Assembly (NCBI RefSeq): GCF_001905445.1
Contig: NZ_LIVQ01000001.1
Location: forward strand, 1-64,000
Source: Streptomyces sp. CB00455
GTDB taxonomy: Bacteria; Actinomycetota; Actinomycetes; Streptomycetales; Streptomycetaceae
Direction of reading: 5' to 3'
Length of the DNA stretch: 64,000 bases
Part shown: positions 26,320-35,552 of the stretch, one piece after another
How the letters are laid out: each line of letters begins with the position of its first letter
How positions within the stretch are numbered: the first letter of the stretch is position 1
Position numbers and translations under genes: made by a program
The notes under the pieces: generated by a model
Told to the model about the DNA's origin: nothing
The model's input: only the letters and a program-made list of their open reading frames with translations
Databases searched by the model: none

Positions 26320-27069
26320 TCAGCGAGCCGGCACCGATGCGGTCGCGTGCCGGAGGGAGACGGGGACACGATCGGCGAGGGGGGTACGGCCGGTGAGGCT
26401 GACGGCGCTGTGCGTCAGCGCTATGGCCGTCAGCAGGATTCCGTCCCTCAGCATCCAGCCGCCCGCGAACCCGGAGAGTCTGCTGCCGCCGATCTTGGGT
26501 CCCGGCACAAGCAGCCGCGCGTGGAAGGTTCCCCGGTCCGGGTCGACGGTGACGACTGCCTGGTCGAAGCCGAGCCAGCGGCCGGTCAGCGGGAACCATG
26601 CCTTGTAGACGCTCTCCTTCGCGCTGAACACCAGGCGGTCCCAGGACACCTCGGGCCGGCGCACCTCCAACGGGGACAGCCAGGCCCGCTCCTCGGGGAC
26701 CGTCACCCGTTCGCGTGTGCCGCTGCTCCTGATCGGCAGATTGGGTTCGGCGTCGATCCCGATGGTCGCGAGATCGCCGGCGTACGCCACGGCGGCCGCC
26801 CGGTATCCCTCGCAGTGGGTCATGCTTCCGACGACCCCGGCGGGCCACACGGGCGCCCCGCGCTCCCCGTGCAGGATCGGCGCGGGCGGGATCCTCAGCT
26901 CCGCGAGGGCCCTGCGGGCACACGCGCGTACGGTGGTGAACTCCCGGCGGCGCCGGGGAACGGCGCCCGACACCAGCCGCTCCTCGGCCGCGTACAGCCC
27001 CGGTCCCCCGGTGTCGTCCTGAAATGCCTCGGCAACCGCCATGGGCGGGGTGAGCAGCTGCTCGATCAT
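26320..27069 (-). CDS. 4'-phosphopantetheinyl transferase, Sfp type
   Basis: A 249-aa enzyme starting at ATG 27069 (GGAGGA 5 nt upstream). It has the Sfp/EntD signature: HCEGYRAAAV, IGIDAEPNLPI (the metal-binding GIDxE) and FSAKESVYKAWFPL (the WxxKEAxxK equivalent). The family transfers phosphopantetheine from CoA to the serine of carrier domains. Its place directly upstream of a three-adenylation-domain NRPS operon suggests it activates those carriers. Length and motifs are complete, so it should be active. Confidence 0.9.
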   Translation of the reverse strand: MIEQLLTPPMAVAEAFQDDTGGPGLYAAEERLVSGAVPRRRREFTTVRACARRALAELRIPPAPILHGERGAPVWPAGVVGSMTHCEGYRAAAVAYAGDLATIGIDAEPNLPIRSSGTRERVTVPEERAWLSPLEVRRPEVSWDRLVFSAKESVYKAWFPLTGRWLGFDQAVVTVDPDRGTFHARLLVPGPKIGGSRLSGFAGGWMLRDGILLTAIALTHSAVSLTGRTPLADRVPVSLRHATASVPAR

Positions 27070-27104
27070 GCGTGTCCTCCGCGTCGTCCGCGTCGTCGCG
27101 AGAT

Positions 27105-27345
27105 GAGAAGTTGGCGGCGTCGGCTTCCTGGCCGCCCAGCTCGCCCACTGGGCCGGCGCGACCATGATCGCCACCGTCCGCCGAACCACGGGCCTCGACC
27201 ACGTCGCCCGGCCATCGTCTCCCACGCCGTCGCCCTGGACACCGGCGACCCCTCTGCGGCCATCCGCTCGTACGCGCCACCGGGCGTCGACCGGACCATC
27301 GAAGTCGCGCTGTCCGGCAACGCCGACCCCTGCCGAGGTAGGCCG
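27105..27345 (+). pseudogene. Zinc-type quinone oxidoreductase fragment
   Basis: Reads GVGFLAAQLAHWAGATMIAT then VRRTTGLDHVAR in one frame and, after a frameshift near 27210, AIVSHAVALDTGDPSAAIRS, APPGVDRTIEVALSGNADP in another. This is the Rossmann core of MDR/quinone-oxidoreductase proteins (GGVGxxAxQLA). Both ends are missing. Confidence 0.65.
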
Positions 27346-27983
27346 GTTCCAGGTCAACGACCCGGGCCTTGTTCGTTTCCTGACCGCCGAAGCCGGCGCG
27401 GAGGCCGACGGCCCGGCGTGCACGCCACGGGTGGGTAGCGTTGCTGCCGGGCCGTCAGTCACTCACGCCGGCGGCGGCCGCCGGCGTGGGCGTGCTCTCA
27501 CTTCCCGTGCAAAGCCCTGCGGCGGCGTCCGCGAAGCACCAGCACGCCGCCGGCCGCGACCAGCAGGCCACGGGCCGGGCCGCTTTGGGCTGTGTGGTGG
27601 AGGAAGAGCGCAGCAATAAGCGCTGGCCCTCCAACAGAACGGGCTCCAGCCGGGCCCTGGCCAGTCGACCAGTGCTCTGCCGCGGCCCCAGATGGGTAGT
27701 CCATCACCAGGGAATCCACACCCGGGCGCGGGCGTTGCCGCACAGCAGGATCCGACGGGCGCCGGAGGAGTGACGTGACGTGACGATTACTGCCGAGTCG
27801 TTCGCGGGGCGCGTCCTGGCTGTGTTTTCACGTCGCTCCCCTGGGCTTCGCCTCCCCTGAAGATGTCCGGCCTTGTGTCTGCGCCGGGCAGTCTCGCCGC
27901 GCCTGCGGCCCCGTCGCTTCCCCAGGTTCTCCGCACCCATGGGGCATTGCCTCAAGCCGATCTAGCCCCAGACGGCATGCCCG
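27346..27983. other. No recognisable gene
   Basis: Short open frames on both strands (for example 27498-27743 minus) lack convincing starts or known motifs. Probably decayed sequence. Confidence 0.5.
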
Positions 27984-28415
27984 GTGGCGAGTCTGGCTGA
28001 CGCGACGGCTCGCTGGAAGGCCGCGTCTCCACCAGAACGGTTTCGGTATCGCGGCGTACTTCGAAGCGCCGCGGTTCTCCTGGAGCCTGCCCTCTCGGTC
28101 TTCGACGTCGACTTCACCCACGGCCTCGACCACGCCCTCACCTCCAGCCCTGACCTCGACCGCGCCACCGAGCTCGCCCGCGATATCGTCCGTGCCCAGC
28201 CCGTTGAGCGCGCCCTCGAGCACCCCCTCGTCCGCGCCCTCGCGCGCGACTTCGCCCTCGCCCGCCACTGCGCCCGCCCCCTCGCCGGCGAGCTCTACCG
28301 TGCCCGTGATCTAGCAAGCGATCGCGACAGCCCCGACCGTGTCTTGGCCCTCGACCGAGCTCTCGAGCTCTACGCCCTGAAGAGGGCCACAACTTCGCCG
28401 ATCACGGCTCACTGA
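27984..28415 (+). CDS. Ala/Arg/Leu/Asp-rich repeat-like protein, probable remnant (143 aa)
   Basis: After VLLEPALSVFDVDFTHGLDH the product becomes a run of short A-R-D-L helices (ATELARDIVRAQ, LVRALARDFALARHCAR, RVLALDRALELYALKRA). Such repeats occur in the C-terminal parts of large Streptomyces NACHT-type proteins, so it may be the surviving part of one, but no NTPase domain is present. No clear ribosome binding site supports the first ATG. Function unknown. Confidence 0.4.
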   Translation: MASLADATARWKAASPPERFRYRGVLRSAAVLLEPALSVFDVDFTHGLDHALTSSPDLDRATELARDIVRAQPVERALEHPLVRALARDFALARHCARPLAGELYRARDLASDRDSPDRVLALDRALELYALKRATTSPITAH

Positions 28416-28757
28416 CACCAACCTCATGAGACGGCACCGCTAGCACATTCCTCGGGAGCCCCTGGCCCGCGGCGATCCGCCGGGCGTCGCGACGTTCGCC
28501 GCGACGAAGCGGTATGCCGGGAGACGGTATGGGGGCGCGTTCGAGCCGGCGGGGCTGGCAGCCGTGGCATGCCGTCCCCGCCCCGCCCCTTGCGTTGGGT
28601 TGCTCAAGAGCCGTCTGCGCCGCCCTGGCTCCTTTCTCTTAGTACTCCAGCCGTAGTTCGTGATCTCGATCGTGAGGGGCGCCGAGGAGGCAGCTGGCAG
28701 CGTCGATCATCTGGACGAGACCGACCACGCCGTCGCGGGCATCCGTTCCTTCTCCGC

Positions 28758-29162
28758 CTACCCGAGTCCACCGAGGCGGAGGGCGTTCCTTATCTCGCTG
28801 AGCTTCGCGGTCGTCGCCGGGGTCCACTCGTTCGCCTGCTCACCGAGACGGAGGGCGTTCTCAATCTCGCTGAGTTTCGCAGAGGACAGGGCGCCCGCTC
28901 GCTCGATCAGGTCGTCCCGGGACACGGTGGTCAGCCACGTGCAAGGGGTAAAGCCCGGACGCGGCAACGCGAACCGCAGCACGCCTTCAAAGGGCAGTCC
29001 TTCCACGGCGCCTACTGCTACTTCGACGCCCAGACCGGTGATGTCGACACCCGCCCGAGCGACGACCTGCATCACCCGGATCCCGGACGCGTCGTCTCCG
29101 GACAGCAGCACGACCGGCCGCCGCTCGTCGAACTCCGCCCACCAGACTTCGCCACGTTGCAC
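28758..29162 (-). CDS. MazF/PemK-like toxin with duplicated C-terminus
   Basis: From GTG 29162 (GGAGG 4 nt upstream) the 134-aa product begins VQRGEVWWAEFDERRPVVLL, the canonical MazF/PemK endoribonuclease start, followed by LTTVSRDDLIERAGALSSAK. This family cleaves RNA as the toxin of a type II toxin-antitoxin pair. The C-terminus contains the segment KLSEIxNALRLG twice, 26 residues apart, apparently a duplication of the natural end. No antitoxin gene is visible on either side, so it is either inactive or controlled from elsewhere. Confidence 0.72.
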   Translation of the reverse strand: MQRGEVWWAEFDERRPVVLLSGDDASGIRVMQVVARAGVDITGLGVEVAVGAVEGLPFEGVLRFALPRPGFTPCTWLTTVSRDDLIERAGALSSAKLSEIENALRLGEQANEWTPATTAKLSEIRNALRLGGLG

Positions 29163-29309
29163 ATCTCCTCCTGACACAGGACGGCGGGCGGACGCTGCGC
29201 GATCCCGACGCGCTGTGGAGACGGGTGCGGCCATCTGTTGATCATCGGTGTGTAGACAAACGCCCGCGGTGGCCGCGGGTCACAGCCTAGACCCTGCCCG
29301 CTGGCAGGA

Positions 29310-29367
29310 GGGGTTCGAGGGCCTGATGAGCCGGATAGCGGGACGGTTCATCAGGCCCTCGAACCCC
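29310..29367. repeat. Perfect 20-bp inverted repeat at the edge of an IS701 remnant
   Basis: The arms 29310-29329 and 29348-29367 are exact inverted copies separated by 18 nt, immediately before the IS701 transposase remnant. They may be an element end, an operator or a transcriptional barrier protecting the element. Confidence 0.6.
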
Positions 29368-29369
29368 GA

Positions 29370-30040
29370 TTCCGGGTCCGGAAGTTGGTGCTCGGATTGG
29401 TGTCGGACCTGCCGCGCAAGAACTGCTGGACCATCGCCGCATCGGCCGCGGAGAGGACCCCGGACGGCATGCAGCACCTGCTGGGGCGGGCCAAGTGGGA
29501 CGCCGACCGGGTCCGCGACGATGTGTGTGACTACGTGGTCGACCACCTGCACGACGACCAGGCGTACTGGTGGTCGACGAGACCGGGGGCGTGAAGAAGG
29601 GCACCGGCACGGTCGGCGTCCAGCGCCAGTACACCGGCACCGCGGGCAGGATCGAAAATGCCCAGGTCGCCGTCTACCTGGTCTACGCCGGCCGGCGCGG
29701 GCACGCGGCAGTGGACCGGGAACCGTACGTCCCGCGTTCATGGACCCCCGACCCTGACCGCTGCCGGGATGCCGGACTCGACCAGGACACTGCCTTCGCC
29801 ACCAAGCCGGAACTGGCCACTCGTATGGTTGCCCGGTTCCTGGACGCCGACCACCAGGCCGCACGGGTCACCGGCGACGAGGTCTACGGCGGCAACCCCA
29901 GCCCGCGAACCGCACTGGAGGAACGCGGCACCGGCTACGTCCTCGCGGTGGCCTGCTCGCACGAAGTCACCACCGGGGCGGGGAGGTTCCGTGCGGACAC
30001 CCTGGCCAAGAAGGTACCCAAGCGGGCAGCGTCCGAGTGA
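29370..30040 (+). pseudogene. IS701-family transposase, frameshifted and truncated
   Basis: The first frame reads LVLGLVSDLPRKNCWTIAAS, TPDGMQHLLGRAKWDADRVR and DYVVDHLHDDQ. A one-base loss near 29560 shifts into the frame VVDETGGVKKGTGTVGVQRQ, QYTGTAGRIENAQVAVYLVY, then FLDADHQAARVTGDEVYGG. These are the D and D/E blocks of IS701 transposases. It stops at 30040 after about half the usual length. Confidence 0.85.
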
Positions 30041-30553
30041 CCGGTTCCTGACTCGAGTTGACCACCGCGCGGGACAGTGCGACCGGCGGGCCGTAGAGGT
30101 ACTCCATCTTTCGCGGCCGCCCGATTATTCCGCTCACAATGTCGAGGCTCGGGTGTTTCCTGATCTCCCACGACTCCGGGTGGATCTTATTGGGGTTGAT
30201 CACCGGGTACCGCTCACTCGCGGGAAAGCCATGGGGGTTGACCGGGCCCGGGTCGATCCCGTACTGCCGCAGCACACCTACCGTGCGCCCAGACCCTGCC
30301 CACCAGGCGCGGCACGATCCATCAAGACGGCCCCGCGTCATCCATACGAAGGGCGCCGCGGGACCCACCGGGCCGGCCGGGGACCCGTATGCCACACACG
30401 GCATGCGCCGCGAGTCCCTCGCCTCCCCCTGCCCCTCGGCGCGCTGCTCAGGACCGAGCCGCCCCGCCCAGCCCACGACGTGACAGGCCCCGCCATCCAC
30501 GGTCCGATCCCCCGTTTCCGAAGTCGCGCTTGAACGCGCATAGGCTTTGGCCC
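30041..30553. other. Possible decayed coding sequence on the minus strand
   Basis: Minus-strand codons around 30110-30300 read IDPGPVNPHGFPASERYPVI, NPNKIHPESWEIRKHPSL and SGIIGRPRKMEYL, with natural-looking composition. There is no clear start or family, and it merges with the IS701 end. I cannot assign it. Confidence 0.35.
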
Positions 30554-30859
30554 ATGACTCCTGATGCCGCAGAGAAGCTGCTCGCTGATGTGTGCGGGAC
30601 CTTAGCCCGCGCCGGCTTCGACGTAGCGTCGGCTAGTGAGGAGGGCAGCCCCGGCCTGCGGGTGCGACGGGATGCGGACTCCGTGATGGTGGGATGGGTG
30701 CCAGGCAGCGAACTGGATCCCGCGGGTCGCCACGATGCCGATTTCGAGGGCATCTGTGCCGCTCTGCGATCCGCACTGCTGGCGATCCTCACGCAAGCCG
30801 GTCATGCCGTGCAGGTCGACCGCGACAGCGGTGAAGTGCGCGTTGGGCTCCTTGCGTGA
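30554..30859 (+). CDS. Hypothetical small protein (101 aa)
   Basis: ATG 30554 opens a 101-aa soluble protein (TPDAAEKLLADVCGTLARAG, VRRDADSVMVGWVPGSELD, CAALRSALLAILTQAGHAVQ) ending EVRVGLLA. Alternating helices and strands suggest a compact alpha/beta fold. No catalytic motif or family recognised. It stands alone. Confidence 0.65.
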   Translation: MTPDAAEKLLADVCGTLARAGFDVASASEEGSPGLRVRRDADSVMVGWVPGSELDPAGRHDADFEGICAALRSALLAILTQAGHAVQVDRDSGEVRVGLLA

Positions 30860-30994
30860 CCCTCAGCGGGGCTCCGCCCACCAAGCCCGGGTGCAACAAA
30901 CACCACACCCAGAACGTCACAGCTCCCCCACGCCGATGCAAACCGCACACCCTCCCCCGGATGCCCAGAAAGGCCCCGGCCCGATGCCCGCCCC

Positions 30995-31680
30995 CTGCCG
31001 GGCCTGCTCCGGACGCCGCCACGGTACGGTCGGCCGACCGCGCCCAGGCATCCGGATAGTAGCCGCTCAGGACAAGAAGCTGCGGGTGGGCGAGGGTCCC
31101 GGTGATGGCGCCGATGATTGCTTCGGGGATGCCTCTGCGGTGGACCTTGGTCAAGCCGCGCGCTGATGGCCGGTAGGGCTGGTTCAGCCCTTGGCCACGA
31201 CGCCTTCGACTCGGGACACATCCGTCCAGGACTCCAGCCACTCCCGCGCCGTGGCCGGGTCGGTGGTCATAGGGCACAACGTCCAGGGGGGGGCGGTCAG
31301 CCCGTGCCCGGTGAACAAGTCCTCCAGGAGGGTCCTGCGCTCCTGGTACGGGCGTACGAGGAGATCCACCCCGTCCAGCTGCAACACGTCGAACGCCACG
31401 ATGTAGGCCGGCCACCTGGCGGCCAGGCCGGGGGCGCTGCGGCCCCGGGCCGCAGCCCGGCGCTGCAACCCCTCGAACGACAGCCGACCCGCCTCGGCGT
31501 CCCAGACCAGCAGTTCGCCATCGAGGACCAGGCCGCCCGGCAACTGCCGCTCCGCCGCAGCCACCAGATCCGGGAAACGATCCTGCACCAGCGACCCGCG
31601 GCGGGTCTGCAACACCACCCGCCCACCCGGGGAGGCCGCGGTGAACAGGAGCGCGCGGTGCCCGTCGAACTTCTGTTATG
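30995..31680 (-). pseudogene. ATP-dependent DNA ligase, truncated and frameshifted
   Basis: Starting near 31680 the minus strand reads QKFDGHRALLF, with the KxDG nucleotidyl-transfer motif, then VLDGELLVWD, FDVLQLDGVDLLVRPYQERR and VEGVVAKG. A missing base at 31184 causes a stop; the next frame continues LNQPYRPSARGLTKVHRRG and IGAITGTLAHPQLLVLSGYY. Sequence before the KxDG motif and the OB-fold end are absent. Related ligases act in NHEJ or phage/plasmid repair. A C-terminal piece of the same family occurs at 44.26-44.43 kb. Confidence 0.8.
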
Positions 31681-31715
31681 CGCTGTGGGACAGTTCGCCT
31701 CTGCGGCCCTCGCGG

Positions 31716-32663
31716 CTACGCGTCCGTGGTGCCCCGTGCCGCCGCCGGATCGAGGGAGTCGATGTCCTCCATGAAGCTCAGCATCCGGGCGTTGACCAGG
31801 TCCGGGTGGTCGATCTGCGGACCGTGGCCGGTGGCTGCGACGATCTCGGCGCGGGCGCCGGGGATCAGGCGCGGCACGCGTTCCAACTGGCGCTTCGGGT
31901 GCACGAGCAGGCTGCGCTTACCCATGATCAGGTAGAACGGGGTCCGGATGGAGCCCAGTTCCTCGTCCGACAGCGGCAGCGGCGCGGGTCGGCGGATCTT
32001 GAAGGCCTTGACGCTGGCCTGGATCATCGCCCGCAGCTCGGGAACGATGATCACCGGCTGTTCCAGCCATTTGGCGAGGCGGGGGCGCCACGCCTTGGGG
32101 GCGTAGGTGGCGAAGAGACTGGCGAAGATCCATACGAAGAAGCGCAGGCCCACCTTCTCCAGACCGCCCGGGTCGAGGGCGGTGACCGAGGCGAGCCGCC
32201 CGGGCCGAAGGTGGACCTGGTTGATGACCAGCCAGCCGCCGTACGAGGAGCCGACCAGGTGGACCTTGTCGAGGCCCAGCGCGTCGAGGGCCTCGTCCAT
32301 CCACTGCGCCGCGCGCTCGGGCTGCCACATCGGTTCGCGCTGGACGCTGCGGCCGGGGTCGCCGGGAGTGTCGAGGGCGTAGACGGGGCGCTCGGCGCTG
32401 AGGGCAGGGGTGTTGGGGTACCACTGGGCGGAGCAGCCACCCGAACCGTGTATCAGGACCACGGGCGTGCGTGACTCGGCTGCCGGGTCGGCGGGGCCGT
32501 ACCGGTAGACGCGGGTGGTGCCGAAGCTCGTCTCGACGTCCGTCTCGGAGCGGACGGGCGCGCCCTTCGCGTAAAGGACGTCGCAGGCGGCGAAGTAGCG
32601 GTCGCGCAGCTCGTCATTGACGTAGTGGCCGATGTCGCGGCGCACTCGGGTGTTCTCAGGCAC
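31716..32663 (-). CDS. Alpha/beta hydrolase
   Basis: A 315-aa cytoplasmic protein from GTG 32663 (GGAGG 6 nt upstream). It has the alpha/beta-hydrolase oxyanion block VVLIHGSGGCSAQWYPN, nucleophile elbow LVGSSYGGWLV (Ser near residue 138) and a C-terminal His in TGHGPQIDHPDLV. Substrate unknown; relatives include esterases, epoxide hydrolases and haloperoxidase-like enzymes. It is transcribed divergently from a TetR gene with a 141-bp gap that holds direct repeats, so it is probably the regulator's target. Confidence 0.82.
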   Translation of the reverse strand: MPENTRVRRDIGHYVNDELRDRYFAACDVLYAKGAPVRSETDVETSFGTTRVYRYGPADPAAESRTPVVLIHGSGGCSAQWYPNTPALSAERPVYALDTPGDPGRSVQREPMWQPERAAQWMDEALDALGLDKVHLVGSSYGGWLVINQVHLRPGRLASVTALDPGGLEKVGLRFFVWIFASLFATYAPKAWRPRLAKWLEQPVIIVPELRAMIQASVKAFKIRRPAPLPLSDEELGSIRTPFYLIMGKRSLLVHPKRQLERVPRLIPGARAEIVAATGHGPQIDHPDLVNARMLSFMEDIDSLDPAAARGTTDA

Positions 32664-32693
32664 GGGGCACCTCCAGGAAGATCCGTTCTTCGT

Positions 32694-32731
32694 GATACGA
32701 ACGTACCATATTGTTGATACGGCGGTACCAT
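32694..32731. promoter_or_regulatory. Direct repeats in the hydrolase/TetR divergent promoter
   Basis: Two 16-bp direct repeats of the form GATACGnnsGTACCAT (32694-32709 and 32716-32731) start 22 bp apart, two helical turns, in the AT-rich centre of the divergent intergenic region. They are a likely binding site for the TetR protein. Confidence 0.55.
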
Positions 32732-32804
32732 GAAGGTGGTCGGGCCCATCCGGCCCGGAACCCTTGAACCACCCACACCCCACCCACGGCCGGAGACAGC
32801 ACTG

Positions 32805-33461
32805 ATGCCAAAGCGCGTGGACCACGAGGAACGGCGCACCCAGATCGCCGAAGCGCTCATCCAAGTCGCGGGGCGGCGGGGGCTGCACGCCGTCGGCATG
32901 CGCGACGTGGCCGCCGAAGCCGGCGTATCCCTACGGCTCGTGCAGTACTACTTCGAGACCAAAGAGAAGCTGCTCTTCTACGGGCTCCAGCACCTGACCG
33001 ACCGCTTCACCGCCCGCGTGGGCGCCCGCCTGGCCGCCGCCGGACCGGACCCGGGCCCGCGCGTGACGATCGAAGCACTACTGCTGGCATCCCTGCCGAC
33101 CGACCAGGAGAGCCGGACCTTCCACCTCCTGTACAGCTCCTACTCGATCCTGTCCGTGACCGACGGAGCACTCGCCGCCCAGCCCTTCATCGACAACCCC
33201 GACGCGGCCGAGAACGCCCTCACCGGCCTGATCGAAGGAGCCCAGGCGGCAGGCCTGGCCGATCCCGGCACCGACGCACGCACCGAGGCCATCAGCCTGC
33301 TCGCCATGACAGCGACCATGGGCACCAGCATCCTCGTCGCCCAACGGACACCGGAGTCAGCCATCGCCGTACTCCGCCACCACCTCGACCGCATCTTCAC
33401 CGCCACCGGCCACACCACCCCGGGTGCCGGACAACGGACAGACGCCGATACCTGCCCATAA
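32805..33461 (+). CDS. TetR-family transcriptional regulator
   Basis: A 218-aa protein from ATG 32805 (GGAG 9 nt upstream). The N-terminal helix-turn-helix reads RRTQIAEALIQVAGRRGLHA, MRDVAAEAGVSLRLVQYYFE; the C-terminal ligand-binding domain is helical. TetR proteins repress neighbouring divergent genes until a ligand binds. Its position implies control of the alpha/beta hydrolase and itself. The ligand cannot be told from sequence. Confidence 0.88.
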   Translation: MPKRVDHEERRTQIAEALIQVAGRRGLHAVGMRDVAAEAGVSLRLVQYYFETKEKLLFYGLQHLTDRFTARVGARLAAAGPDPGPRVTIEALLLASLPTDQESRTFHLLYSSYSILSVTDGALAAQPFIDNPDAAENALTGLIEGAQAAGLADPGTDARTEAISLLAMTATMGTSILVAQRTPESAIAVLRHHLDRIFTATGHTTPGAGQRTDADTCP

Positions 33462-33639
33462 CTTCTGCTCAAAGGCGCCGCCGCCCGCCGGCGCGCCAGG
33501 GCCGGGCAGCGCCTCGGCGGCCTGCGCCAGCATTCTCATGGCCTCCTCCACCATTGGTAGCTGGCGAGCGGCTGGCTACCGGAACAGCGTATGAATCCGC
33601 TCCACGTCCTCATTGCTGCCGCGCTGGCGGCCCGCGTTG

Positions 33640-33950
33640 CTCAGACGTCCTCTCGACCCAGTTCACCACCACCCACACGTGGATCGAACAGGACAGCACC
33701 GCCAGGACCGCCACGATCACGGTGCCGCCCGGCAAGTTCGGCTGGCTGGAGTACGCGCCCCTGGCCCGCGAGACCGTCGGCTACTGGAAGATCACCCTCA
33801 ATGGACACAGCTACACCGTCCCCGGCCACAACCTCTCCTACGCCAAGGACAACACCGAAGGCAAAAGCGCCCTGATCGTCACCCACACCGCCACCGAACC
33901 GCCCACCAACGCCACCTGCAAGCGATACCACCCCCAACCCACGCCGCCCC
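33640..33950 (+). pseudogene. Fragment of a secreted beta-rich protein
   Basis: The frame reads FTTTHTWIEQDSTARTATIT, VPPGKFGWLEYAPLARETVG, YWKITLNGHSYTVPGHNLSY, then KSALIVTHTATEPP and CK, clean coding sequence with a beta-strand pattern. No signal peptide or start codon precedes it in frame (the nearest ATG is in unrelated sequence) and it becomes low-complexity after the final CK. It is probably the C-terminal part of a Streptomyces exported protein. Confidence 0.5.
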
Positions 33951-34265
33951 ACCCGCCCAGAGGCAGACCCCATCCGGCCACCCAGTGCCAGAGTGGAACT
34001 GGGTGGCTGCGCACTGAAACCCTGCGCGGCCCAAAGCCCGCTCGACAACGCGATTCAGGACGCTTCAGCCAGCAGACCAGAGCGGACGCCGACCGAAGTT
34101 CGCACAGCCACCACCACCTCGCCCTGAACAGACAACGGGGGGGTCAGTCGAAACAGCTGTGGCGCGGAACGCACGAGAGCCCTACGAGCACGAACTCGCC
34201 GCCGCGTTTGGCCATAGGAGGGCGTCGTCCACCACGCTGGGCCCGTGGCCACAGCACCGTCCGCG
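33951..34265. other. No recognisable gene
   Basis: His/Pro/Ser-rich frames without motifs; probably decayed sequence between a gene fragment and the GNAT gene. Confidence 0.45.
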
Positions 34266-34805
34266 TCAATGCCCGTGGATGGTGCGGCTATCCGTGACGC
34301 TCCGGTGCCATCGGATCTCGCCGTCGTGCCAGTCGTCGGTGGGCGTGAGCCCGGCGGCCGTGGCGACGGCTGCGGATGCCTGATGTTCGGGGTGAATGTG
34401 GGCGATGATGGTCTGCACCGGTTGCCGGCTGAGCCAGTCGACGAGTCCTCGGGCGGCTTCGGTAGCAATGCCGCGTCCCTGCCATGGAGTTCCCGTCACC
34501 CAGGCGATCTCGGCGAGAGGGCCCTGGCTGCAGGACCTGATCGTCGCCTGGACCGTACCCGTCAGGCATGCCTCGCCGCGGAGTCGGATCACCCAGTTCA
34601 GCCATGAGACGGCCGGATCGGGAGAGCCCGCGATCATGTGCTGATAGCGCGAGCGCAGGGTTTGCGGGGTGTCCGGGACCCCGCCGACGAAGGCGTGTAG
34701 GGCCGGATCGGACAGTACCCCGGCCATCTCCGCCGCGTGCTCGACGTGAAGCGGCAGCAGGTCCAGGCGCCGGGTGCTGATGGCCCGAGCGGTGATGGCG
34801 CTCAC
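34266..34805 (-). CDS. GNAT N-acetyltransferase (RimJ/RimL-like)
   Basis: A 179-aa single-domain acetyltransferase. TRRLDLLPL at the N-terminus and the acetyl-CoA-binding loop WQGRGIATEAARGLVDWL are typical of RimJ/RimL-type GNAT proteins; HIHPEHQASAAVATAAGL is the C-terminal helix block. It probably acetylates a primary amine on a protein terminus or small molecule. Its start abuts the IS630 remnant upstream, so its original promoter may have been lost. Confidence 0.82.
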   Translation of the reverse strand: MSAITARAISTRRLDLLPLHVEHAAEMAGVLSDPALHAFVGGVPDTPQTLRSRYQHMIAGSPDPAVSWLNWVIRLRGEACLTGTVQATIRSCSQGPLAEIAWVTGTPWQGRGIATEAARGLVDWLSRQPVQTIIAHIHPEHQASAAVATAAGLTPTDDWHDGEIRWHRSVTDSRTIHGH

Positions 34806-34984
34806 GCGGCAACCGTCTCGTGGCGTTGGAGGAGATGGCCGTTCCCGAAACGGTCGCCCTCACGGACGATGCCGTTGATCAAGGATCCGGACTGCGTCGT
34901 GCCGTCCTCGCTGACTGCGCTGAGCATGGGCGTGCCTTCCCGACCAGCGTTCGCAGCGCGGGCCCACTCGGTTACCTGATGATC

Positions 34985-35540
34985 ACTCACTCGGGAAGGT
35001 ACGCCCTTCGCGTGCTCCCCTGCTGGCAGCAGCCCGCGGCCGACGGCGGTGAGCATGTGCATGACGCCGTCGTAGCGGTTGTAGGTGGCCCGCAACCGAC
35101 GCGGTGAGCGGACCGGTCGCCACGCCTGGCCTTTGCGTGGCTGCAGCTTCAGCGGCCCGAACTCGTCCACCCACACCACCCGGCCATCGGCCGGCGGGGT
35201 GTCGTAGAGAGCCAGCACCCGGTGCATCTTGGCAATGGAGTCCGGGTCGTTTGAGGACTTCCAGGTCATGGTCGTCTGCCAGGAGACCTTGCCCTCGCGC
35301 AGTATCCGGCGAGGGTCTCGCGGCTGACCGTGGGAACGACCTGCTGTTTGACCAGATGTTCGGCCGGCTTGCTCAGGCTCCAGGTGGAGAACGAGGTGAT
35401 CTTCCAGTCGGGGGGACGTCCGGGCGACCAGACAGATGTGCTCGCGCACCTGGCTACCGATCGTCCTGGGGCGTCCCCCGCTCCATTTCGGGTCCAGCGC
35501 GTCGAACCCTCGCTCGTTGAACGCGTGGATCACATCCAAA
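34985..35540 (-). pseudogene. IS630-family transposase, degenerate
   Basis: Minus strand: VIHAFNERGFDALDPKWSGG, RPRTIGSQVREHICLVARTS, then (after disruptions) LREGKVSWQTTMTWKSSNDP, VVWVDEFGPLKLQPRKGQAW and RLRATYNRYDGVMHML. This is the N-terminal HTH and first catalytic block (VDEFGPL) of IS630. Between 35300 and 35430 the frame reads differently from family members, and the DNxxxH block is lost. Confidence 0.85.
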
Positions 35541-35552
35541 CCGTCATGCCCG

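Noticed and set aside
29310..29367. tRNA-like sequence because of a GGTTCGA motif
   Set aside because: The arms form one long perfect hairpin and no cloverleaf or acceptor stem can be drawn.
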